Below are positions 1-6,012 of a DNA stretch of 14,633 nucleotides, one piece after another. The position numbers were made by a program, and so were the translations under genes. Location: the NCBI GenBank assembly GCA_003224635.1, contig QHZK01000023.1, forward strand, positions 1 to 14,633, written 5' to 3'. This stretch comes from Acidobacteriota bacterium (GTDB lineage Bacteria; Acidobacteriota; Terriglobia; UBA7540). The notes below the pieces were generated by a model. The model was not told the origin of the DNA. It ran no database searches and saw nothing but the letters and a program-made list of their open reading frames with translations. Each line of letters opens with the position of its first letter. Within the stretch, counting starts at the first letter, position 1.

Positions 1-2
1 CC

Positions 3-179
3 AATGTCGTACCCACGTGGCTCGTGGTCAACACCCTGCCCCTCGAAAGCCTGAAAGACCCCTGGCGCGCGCCGGAAGATCTGTTGCGCCGCGCCGACGT
101 GGTGGTCGACCGGTCGGGAATGCACACCAAGGGTGAGGCGCCCGCCGTCCCGAAACGAGGCGAGTCGACAGGGAAATAG
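3..179 (+). CDS. C-terminal end of an unidentified protein (partial)
   Basis: An open frame enters from the left edge and ends at TAG 177-179, giving 58 residues with no start in the window. The frame is supported by its junction: the stop lies two bases before the ATG of the STAS gene, as expected inside an operon. The visible part has a hydrophobic strand (PTWLVVNTLPLES) and a second one (ADVVVDRSGMHTKG), followed by a polar tail. I do not recognise the family. ABC transporters of the type encoded downstream often come with a COG2984 (ABC_sub_bind) lipoprotein, but this tail does not look like the usual end of that family, so I do not assign it. It could equally be a regulatory partner of the STAS protein. 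The reading frame is fairly sure and the function is unknown. Confidence 0.6.
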   Translation, partial: NVVPTWLVVNTLPLESLKDPWRAPEDLLRRADVVVDRSGMHTKGEAPAVPKRGESTGK

Positions 180-181
180 CG

Positions 182-1507
182 ATGGAGATTATCAAGCGTA
201 AATCCGGCGGTCTCGTCGAACTCGAGATCAAAGGCCGCCTGGACGGCTACTGGGCCGACCACCTGGCAAAGGCACTCGACGACGAGATCCGCCAGGGGTC
301 TCATCACCTCTTAATCGACCTCTCGCAAGTGGCATTCCTGAGCTCCGCCGGTATCGGCATCCTGGTGAAGTTTTACAAGCAGTTGAAGAGCATTGAGGGC
401 TCTCTCTCCGTTTCGAGGTCTTCCGAGCAAGTCAAGAAGATTCTCGAGCTTTCGGGGCTCAAGGAAGTGCTGATGACCAAGGCCCCGCCGGCCGCGGAGC
501 GTTTGTCTCGCGAGCAAAGCGCCCAGTCCCCTGTCGCCCCAAAGCCACCTGCCGCTGCGAAGGCGATCGCGCAGATCGAAAAGGCCGGCGCCCTGTTCGA
601 CGTCTACCGGCTGGCGCCCGAATCGAGACTTCGATGCCGCGTGATGGGAAACCCGGCGCTGCTCGAGGGCAGCCGCTTCCGCAAGGAACACTGCCGCACC
701 ATGGAGTTTCCCGATTCAGCCTTTGCCATCGGGCTCGGTGCGCTGGGTGCCGGCTTCGACGATTGCCGCGGTCGTTTTGGGGAGTTCATCGCCGCGGCGG
801 GAGCCGTCGCCTATCTGCCTACCGACGGGACCAATATCCCGGATTACCTGGTGGCCGCCGGCGCGTTCGTGCCTGGCGTTCAGATCTGCTATAGCGTCGC
901 CTGCGAAGGGCCGAAGGCCCAGCCTTTCTCCGGCTTGGTTCGTTTCGAAGCGAAGAAAGAAGCTGGCTCGGTGGCGCTCGCTCAACTGGTGGAGGCCTGT
1001 CTCGACGTTGCCGGCACGGAGAGACTCGGTCTTGTCATGATCGCCGAGTCAGCCGGCCTCGTGGGCGCAGCCTTGCGACGCTCGCCCGCCCTTGACGCCT
1101 CCGAAGGCGCGCCGTTTCGATTCCCGCGAATCCGAGACTGGCTCACCTTCACGGCGGAGCGCGCCTACACGAGAAGCGTAACGCTGGTCGCCGGCGTGGC
1201 GGCGCGCGGGGATGCTGGCGCCCTCACGCCCATGATCCGGCCCTTGGGCCCGGTGGCGTCGAACGGAGGCAAGCCGATCGCCGGCCATTTCCACGCTGCG
1301 GCGTTCTCCTACCGTCCGGTGCAGAAGGGCGAGATCGACCTGAAAACCACGGCGAGATCGCTCTTCGAGAACCAAGCGCTCGAGGGCATCCTGCACCTGC
1401 TCGGTGACGATCGGGCCATCGTCGGCGCTGGACAGAGCGAATTCGTTCGGGGCGCCTGCTGGACGGGGCCGATCTCGGAGATTGTGCAAGAGGGGAACCC
1501 AGGATGA
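182..1507 (+). CDS. STAS-domain protein with a large unassigned C-terminal domain
   Basis: This protein has 441 residues. Residues 1-105 are a STAS (anti-anti-sigma, SpoIIAA-like) domain: a beta strand, then LLIDLSQVAFLSSAGIGILV at about 43-62, and a later KILELSGL helix. Aligned by eye to SpoIIAA, its phosphorylated serine (S58) falls on Ser55 here, so the switch residue appears to be kept, although the preceding Asp is replaced by Ser54. An Ala/Pro-rich linker (about 106-130) leads to roughly 310 residues that I cannot assign to a family. They contain Gly/Ala-rich stretches and a HFHAAAFSY motif near 375. STAS proteins bind kinases, phosphatases or, as in MlaB, an ABC ATPase. Here the gene sits two bases after the preceding stop and overlaps the permease start by four bases (ATGA), so a role tied to that transporter is the simplest inference. 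The STAS call is secure and the rest is unknown. Confidence 0.85.
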   Translation: MEIIKRKSGGLVELEIKGRLDGYWADHLAKALDDEIRQGSHHLLIDLSQVAFLSSAGIGILVKFYKQLKSIEGSLSVSRSSEQVKKILELSGLKEVLMTKAPPAAERLSREQSAQSPVAPKPPAAAKAIAQIEKAGALFDVYRLAPESRLRCRVMGNPALLEGSRFRKEHCRTMEFPDSAFAIGLGALGAGFDDCRGRFGEFIAAAGAVAYLPTDGTNIPDYLVAAGAFVPGVQICYSVACEGPKAQPFSGLVRFEAKKEAGSVALAQLVEACLDVAGTERLGLVMIAESAGLVGAALRRSPALDASEGAPFRFPRIRDWLTFTAERAYTRSVTLVAGVAARGDAGALTPMIRPLGPVASNGGKPIAGHFHAAAFSYRPVQKGEIDLKTTARSLFENQALEGILHLLGDDRAIVGAGQSEFVRGACWTGPISEIVQEGNPG

Positions 1508-2442
1508 GCCTGCTGATCGGGGCTCTGACCATCGGGCTCATTCTCTCCCTGCTGGCGCTGGGGGTCTTCATCAGCTTCCGCATTTTTGCTTTCCCGGACA
1601 TCACCGCCGACGGCTCGATCACGCTCGGCGCCGCACTGGCGGCCGCGTTGCTCGTCAAAGGCGTCCACCCGGGGATCGCCACGGCGGCGGCGTTCGGGGG
1701 CGGATTCCTGGCCGGCGCCGTGACCGGCGCGCTCGCGACTAAGTTCAAGATCAACGGCCTGCTTGCCGGCATCCTGGTCATGACAGCCCTTTACTCCGTC
1801 AACCTGCACATCATGGGGAGAAGTAACGTGCCCTTGCTCGGCCAGAGGACAGCCTCGAATTACGCCGAACGCTTGGGCGCAAGCGTTCTGGGCGGCGAGC
1901 GAAACCTGAATGTCTGGGGCTGGGAAGTGACCGTACTTGACGCCTCCATGCTGGCCGCAGCCTTCCTGACGGTCGTGCTCTTAGGGCTGATGGTCTACGC
2001 CTTCTTCCAGACCAACCTGGGCGCCGCCATGCGCGCCACGGGCGATAACAGCCAGATGATCCGGGCGCTCGGGGTGAACGACGACAACATGATCATCCTC
2101 GGGCTGGCCGTGTCGAATGGCCTCATCGGGCTGGCGGGCGCGTTCCTCGCCCAGTATCAGGGTTTCGCCGACGTGCAGATGGGAATCGGCATGATCGTGT
2201 GGGGACTGGCTAGTGTCATCCTCGGCGAAGCGTTGGTGGGAACGCGGCGACTGGGGCTGGCCATCGCCGGGACGGTCATGGGCTCCGTAGTTTTCCGTCT
2301 AATCGTGGCCATCGCTCTGCGGCTGGGACTGAATGCGAATGACCTGAAACTGATCACCGCCGTCTTCGTATTTGCGGCGCTCATCCTCCCTGGTTTTCTG
2401 AAGAGGTTCCAGGCGCGGAAGGCGCAGGTTTCCCGTGCTTGA
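1504..2442 (+). CDS. ABC transporter permease (COG4120 type)
   Basis: This integral membrane protein of 312 residues has about eight to nine hydrophobic segments, beginning with the N-terminal helix at residues 2-25. It resembles the uncharacterised ABC permeases of COG4120 (BPD_transp_2 superfamily). Diagnostic stretches are the early DITADGSITLGAALAAAL, then KINGLLAGILVMTALYSVNL near residues 80-100, and a cytoplasmic-loop-like RATGDNSQMIRALGVN. It would form the membrane channel together with the ATPase encoded next. The ATG overlaps the STAS stop (ATGA), a GAGGGG stretch lies just upstream, and the stop overlaps the ATPase start by eight bases, so translation of the three genes is probably coupled. 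The substrate is unknown: some relatives are linked to tryptophan or other amino acid uptake, but nothing in the sequence decides that here. The last residues (RFQARKAQVSRA) form a basic tail. Confidence 0.9.
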   Translation: MSLLIGALTIGLILSLLALGVFISFRIFAFPDITADGSITLGAALAAALLVKGVHPGIATAAAFGGGFLAGAVTGALATKFKINGLLAGILVMTALYSVNLHIMGRSNVPLLGQRTASNYAERLGASVLGGERNLNVWGWEVTVLDASMLAAAFLTVVLLGLMVYAFFQTNLGAAMRATGDNSQMIRALGVNDDNMIILGLAVSNGLIGLAGAFLAQYQGFADVQMGIGMIVWGLASVILGEALVGTRRLGLAIAGTVMGSVVFRLIVAIALRLGLNANDLKLITAVFVFAALILPGFLKRFQARKAQVSRA

Positions 2443-3247
2443 GATCGGTGCGGTCAGAAAGGTGTTCAATCCGGGCACGCCCAATGAAGTGCGCGCCCTC
2501 CAGAGAGTCGATTTGACTCTTGACGACGGGTCCTTTGTCGCTATCATCGGCACCAACGGGTCGGGCAAATCCACCCTGCTGAATGTGGTGGCGGGAACGT
2601 TTTACCCCGACTCGGGAACGATCCGGCTGGGAGGTGCCGACATCACGCGCTGGCCCGAACACCGGCGCGCCAAGCTGATCGGTCGCGTGTTTCAGAATCC
2701 CTTCAGCGGCACGGCGCCCAGCATGGCCGTCGCCGAGAACCTCGCGCTCGCCGCCCGCCGCGGCAAGCCTCGGCGGTTGGGTTGGTCGGTGGGTCGACAG
2801 ATGAAGGGCGAGCTCCTGGAGCGGGTGCGCCAGCTCAACATGGGACTCGAGGACCAACTGGGCGACCCCATCGGCGTGCTGTCGGGTGGCCAGCGGCAGG
2901 CGTTGACGCTATTAATGGCAACCTGGCTGAAGCCCGATCTGCTTCTGCTCGACGAACACACCGCCGCGCTCGACCCCAAGAGCGCCGATCAAGTGATCGA
3001 ACTGACCGATCAAATCATCCAACGCGAGAAGTTGACGACGTTGATGGTGACCCACTCCATGCATCAAGCGGCCAACCTCGGTGACCGCCTCGTCATGATG
3101 CATCGCGGCGGCGTCATTCAGGACTTTCGCGGGTCCGAAAAGAGACGCCTCCGAGTCGACGATCTGCTGGCGCGCTTCGAAGAAGTTCGGCGCGCGGAAC
3201 AGCTGGACGAGACCGCCGCCGGAATGCTCCGCCAAGCTTACGTCTGA
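2435..3247 (+). CDS. ABC transporter ATP-binding protein (COG1101 type)
   Basis: This 270-residue protein is a complete ABC ATPase. It has Walker A GTNGSGKST at 39-47, a Q-loop in RVFQNPF, the signature LSGGQRQ from residue 149, Walker B LLLLDEH with Asp173 and Glu174 at 170-175, a D-loop in AALDPKS, and the switch His207 in MVTHS. The wording NPGTPNEVRAL at the start, LMATWLKP after the signature and LDEHTAALD are typical of COG1101, the partner of COG4120 permeases. It powers transport by the permease encoded just upstream. It starts at GTG, eight bases inside the permease gene. No substrate-binding protein is visible in the window. The C-terminus (DDLLARFEEVRRAEQL and after) looks complete, so the gene seems intact although a broken gene begins almost directly after its stop. 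Confidence 0.93.
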   Translation: MLEIGAVRKVFNPGTPNEVRALQRVDLTLDDGSFVAIIGTNGSGKSTLLNVVAGTFYPDSGTIRLGGADITRWPEHRRAKLIGRVFQNPFSGTAPSMAVAENLALAARRGKPRRLGWSVGRQMKGELLERVRQLNMGLEDQLGDPIGVLSGGQRQALTLLMATWLKPDLLLLDEHTAALDPKSADQVIELTDQIIQREKLTTLMVTHSMHQAANLGDRLVMMHRGGVIQDFRGSEKRRLRVDDLLARFEEVRRAEQLDETAAGMLRQAYV

Positions 3248-3249
3248 GG

Positions 3250-4412
3250 GTCCAGACTCGGCACCCAAAGCTGATCTCTCCCGAGCGCGAATGGTGATCT
3301 GCCGGTACCGGGCGAGTCTAAGGAGCAGACCGGGGCCATCGTTGCCGACTTGGACAAGGATGGCGTCGACGACTTTGTCCTCAGCTTCCGGCAAAAGGCG
3401 CCAGCGTTGGTCTGGTATCGGCAGAACCCCAGGGGGTGGAGCCGATACATGATCGAGAAGGACTATCTGACCGTCGAAGCGGGCGGGGCAGTCTATGACA
3501 TCGATGGCGACGGCTACCCCGATATCGTTTTCGGGGCCGACTACCAAGGCGATCAACTCTGGTGGTGGCGCAATCCGGGCGGGCGCTACGATCCCGACGT
3601 CGCCTGGGAACGCCACACGATCAAAAGAGGGGGTTCCCATCAGCATCACGACCAAATCTTCGGCGACTTCAAGGGCACAGGCAAGCCTCAGCTTGTATTC
3701 TGGAACCAAGGGGCGAAGAAGCTGTTCGTCGCCGACGTTCCCTCCGACCCCCGACACTTGGACCAGTGGCCCAATGGAGGAAGTCTACTCAGGAAGCGCC
3801 GGCGAGGGTCCCGGAAAATACGCCGAGGGGCTGGCCGCGATCGACATCAATGGGGACGGCAAGATCGACCTGCTGGCCGGCAACTACTGGTTTAAGCACG
3901 ACAGGGATGGCCGCTTTCGGCCCATCAAGATTGCCGACGTCGGCGGCCGCATCGCAGCCGGTAGATTCATCCAAGGCGCCCGGTATCCGCAGGTGGTGAT
4001 CAACTCCGGGGATGGCGTCGCGCCGCTCAAGTGGTACGAATGCAGGGGTGACCCAGACGATCCCAAGTCATGGGCAGGCCACGACCTGGTCGGCCGCGAC
4101 GTGATCCACGGCCACAGCCTTCAGGTCGCCGATATCGATGGCGATGGGAACCTCGACATCTTCGCCGCCGAGATGGCCAAGTGGACCGAGAGCCGGCCCG
4201 ATCCTGACAACCCCCATGCTGAGGCGTGGATCTTCGACGGTGACGGCCAGGGTCATTTCCGCAAGACGGTTTTTTCACGCGGCATCGGATTTCACGAGGC
4301 CCGCGTCGCCGACCTCAACGGCGACGGTTTGCTCGATGTTCTCGATAAGCCGTACAACTGGGAAACGCCGCGTGTGGACCTATGGTTGCAGACGCGCGGT
4401 CATGCCCAATAG
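3250..4412 (+). pseudogene. VCBS/FG-GAP repeat protein, 5'-truncated and twice frameshifted
   Basis: Three reading frames together encode one FG-GAP/VCBS-like beta-propeller protein. The first piece (3250-3294) reads VQTRHPKLISPEREW and then meets TGA. The second (from 3296) continues with DLPVPGESKEQTGAIVADLD up to about 3770 (DQWPNGG). The third, shifted again, runs from about 3776 (MEEVYSGSAGEGPGKYAEG) to the stop at 4410-4412. Each shift is repaired by removing one base. Calcium-loop motifs continue across the breaks: DLDKDGVDD, DIDGDGYPD, DINGDGKID, DIDGDGNLD and DLNGDGLLD, plus a degenerate DFKGTGKPQ. There is no start codon, signal peptide or ribosome site, and the first recognisable residues begin right after the ATPase stop, so the 5' end is missing. 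Relatives are usually secreted. Sequencing indels could explain the shifts but not the missing beginning. Confidence 0.75.
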
Positions 4413-4455
4413 GCCGATGCTCGGCGAGCGCCGGAATCAACAGGCCTGCCATGAT

Positions 4456-4953
4456 TCAGGAACCACTCGGAGTGCCGACCGGTTGGCTGGCCATTTGCTC
4501 CTTCATCTTCTTTTTCATTTCCTGAAGCGTGGGTTCTGCAACGTGGGTGGCAACCATCCAAGTGTAACCCTCGGGATCGACAACCGCGCCACAGCGGTCG
4601 CCCCAAAACATATCCATCACCGGTCCCTTGGGCGCGGCCCCGAGCTTTACCGCCTTTGCAACCACTTTGTCTGCGTTCTCCGTCAGCAGATACAAACTCG
4701 CCGGCGAGGCGCCGATCGTTTTCGCACTGCGGGAACCCATCTGCGGAACCTCGGGCCCCAACATTAATGTCGTACCCCGGAACGTCAGCTCGGCATGTAT
4801 CGCCTTGCCGTCTGGGCCATTCATGATTCCCCGTTTGGCAAAGCCGAATGCCTTTTGATAAAAGGCCGCGGCCGCCTTCACGTCGGTCACCGTTAGCATT
4901 GTCGTCACCGAACAGTACAGCTTCTTATTGAGCGGATCGACTTTCTTGGGCAT
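4456..4953 (-). CDS. VOC family protein (PhnB-like glyoxalase/bleomycin-resistance fold)
   Basis: This 165-residue protein has a single vicinal-oxygen-chelate unit pair: an N-terminal half with SVTTMLTVTDVKAAAAFYQK AFGF split around residue 34, and a C-terminal half with DMFWGDRCGAVVDPEGYTW, which is typical of PhnB-like members (COG2764). The tail LQEMKKKMKEQMAS is a short charged helix. VOC proteins bind metals or small molecules and include lyases, dioxygenases and drug-binding proteins. The specific reaction cannot be read from the sequence. The ATG start is well supported by AAAGGAG four bases upstream on the minus strand. It is convergent with the broken VCBS gene and divergent from the TPR gene, and it appears to be a single-gene unit with its own candidate promoter at 5048-5076. 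Confidence 0.88.
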   Translation of the reverse strand: MPKKVDPLNKKLYCSVTTMLTVTDVKAAAAFYQKAFGFAKRGIMNGPDGKAIHAELTFRGTTLMLGPEVPQMGSRSAKTIGASPASLYLLTENADKVVAKAVKLGAAPKGPVMDMFWGDRCGAVVDPEGYTWMVATHVAEPTLQEMKKKMKEQMASQPVGTPSGS

Positions 4954-5047
4954 AACACTCCTTTGGTGAGGTAGGTACTCGAGCTAAAACTCCGGCGGAA
5001 GTTATTCATGACGCGCCGCTCCAAGTAGCTTCTGGCGCTGGGAGCCA

Positions 5048-5076
5048 AGAATACTTCGACAAGCACGCTCGGTCAA
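5048..5076 (-). promoter_or_regulatory. Candidate sigma-70 promoter for the VOC gene
   Basis: Read on the minus strand, TTGACC (5071-5076) and TATTCT (5048-5053) are separated by 17 bases. They match 5/6 and 4/6 positions of the -35 and -10 consensus. A transcript would begin near 5040 and carry a leader of roughly 87 bases before the ATG at 4953. This is a motif match only. Confidence 0.35.
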
Positions 5077-5108
5077 CCTGCGAGTCAACGGCCTTGGTCG
5101 GCGCTAAG

Positions 5109-5138
5109 TTGACGTCCCGTCGCGCCGGTTGCTAACAT
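5109..5138 (+). promoter_or_regulatory. Candidate sigma-70 promoter for the TPR gene
   Basis: TTGACG (5109-5114) and TAACAT (5133-5138) are separated by 18 bases and match 5/6 and 4/6 positions of the consensus. The site lies 54 bases before the TTG start at 5193 and diverges from the candidate VOC promoter. A small palindrome, AGGCTAAGCCT, lies at 5157-5167 between the promoter and the gene. This is a motif match only. Confidence 0.45.
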
Positions 5139-5178
5139 GTCAAGGTACGCTGTCCAGGCTAAGCCTGCGAACGCCAAT

Positions 5179-5185
5179 GAAGGAG
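5179..5185 (+). promoter_or_regulatory. Ribosome binding site deciding a TTG start
   Basis: GAAGGAG ends seven bases before TTG 5193. No ATG or GTG in frame nearby has a comparable site, so this fixes the unusual TTG start of the TPR gene. Confidence 0.7.
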
Positions 5186-5192
5186 CGAAACC

Positions 5193-5912
5193 TTGGACCG
5201 TCTCACGCGCCGTGAACTCAAGCAGGACCAGCTCCGGACCACCTTCGAGGCGTTCGAGCAATTTGCCAAGACCCACTACCGGGAAATCGTAACCGTGATG
5301 AGCGCGCTGATTGTGATTCTGGGGCTCGCCGCCGGCCTGAAACTCTACAACGACCGCCAGGAAGCCTCGGCCAACGCCGAGCTCGGCGCGGCGCTCAGGA
5401 CTTTCCGGGCCTACGTCGGGAATGCGTCGCCGGAAATGCTGGGCGCTGATGCGCCGACCTTCCCGACCGCGCAGGCAAAATACAAGAAGGCGCTCGAGCA
5501 GTTCTCGGAAATCGCGCGCAGGTTCCCGCATCAGAAAATGGCGGCCATCGCCCGCTACCACATGGGCGTGTGCCAGGCGGCGCTCGGGGACCACGCGGCG
5601 GCGATCAAGACCCTTGAAGAGGCGGCTCGGACCTCCGACCAGAATATTGCTTCGCTCGCCAGGTTTGCGCTCGCCGGTGAGTATGCCAGCGGCGGCAAAC
5701 TCGCGGATGCCGAGAAGCTTTACCAGGACCTCGCCAACCATCCTACTTTGATGGTGCCCAAGGCGGCGGCCCTCCTCGCCTTCGCGGACGCCGACCGCGC
5801 GACCAACCCCGCCCAGTCCCGCAAGCTTTACCAGGACCTCGAAAAGGAGTTCGGCTCCGACGCCGCGCTGCTGGCCGACATCAAGGAGCAGATGTCCGGA
5901 CTGCCAAAGTAG
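5193..5912 (+). CDS. Membrane-anchored tetratricopeptide repeat protein (YfgM-like)
   Basis: This 239-residue protein has a short charged cytoplasmic N-terminus (residues 1-31), one hydrophobic helix at about 32-49 (IVTVMSALIVILGLAAGL), and then an extracytoplasmic region of helical pairs. TPR-like units are visible in KYKKALEQFSEIARRFP, MAAIARYHMGVCQAALGDHA, LARFALAGEYASGGKLADAE and SRKLYQDLEKEFG. The layout matches the TPR_21/YfgM-like group (an N-terminal anchor with periplasmic TPRs), whose E. coli member is an ancillary SecYEG partner. That role is not proven here. It starts at TTG, supported by GAAGGAG seven bases upstream and a candidate promoter at 5109-5138. A repeat-rich spacer of about 100 bases separates it from the ETF-QO gene, so the two need not be co-transcribed. 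Confidence 0.85.
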   Translation: MDRLTRRELKQDQLRTTFEAFEQFAKTHYREIVTVMSALIVILGLAAGLKLYNDRQEASANAELGAALRTFRAYVGNASPEMLGADAPTFPTAQAKYKKALEQFSEIARRFPHQKMAAIARYHMGVCQAALGDHAAAIKTLEEAARTSDQNIASLARFALAGEYASGGKLADAEKLYQDLANHPTLMVPKAAALLAFADADRATNPAQSRKLYQDLEKEFGSDAALLADIKEQMSGLPK

Positions 5913-5937
5913 CAAGACTGGAAAGTCGAAATTAGAA

Positions 5938-6009
5938 ATTCGAAACTCGAAACTCGGACGAGCTTCGATTTTCGATTTTCGATTTACGAGTTTCGAGTCT
6001 CGAGTCTCG
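5938..6009 (+). repeat. TTCGA-rich inverted repeat before the ETF-QO gene
   Basis: The left arm 5938-5956 (ATTCGAAACTCGAAACTCG) matches the reverse complement of 5987-6005 at 17 of 19 bases. The 30-base centre holds back-to-back TCGATTTT units. Transcribed, this would fold into a long hairpin ending about three to eight bases before ATG 6013. It looks like a spacer repeat family rather than a standard terminator, because no U-tract follows. Confidence 0.75.
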
Positions 6010-6012
6010 CGA

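Noticed and set aside
3350..3895. A 181-codon protein starting at TTG 3350 as an intact gene
   Set aside because: It would begin in the middle of a calcium-loop motif, has no ribosome site, and its end after about 3770 is out-of-frame sequence; the family match continues in another frame.
4415..4436. GCTCGGCGAGC near the end of the broken VCBS gene as a terminator
   Set aside because: The stem is five bases with a one-base loop and no T-run, so it cannot form a usual terminator hairpin.
5913..6009. The TTCGA hairpin as a Rho-independent terminator for the TPR gene
   Set aside because: The loop is 30 bases and no T-run follows the right arm, so the classical signature is absent.
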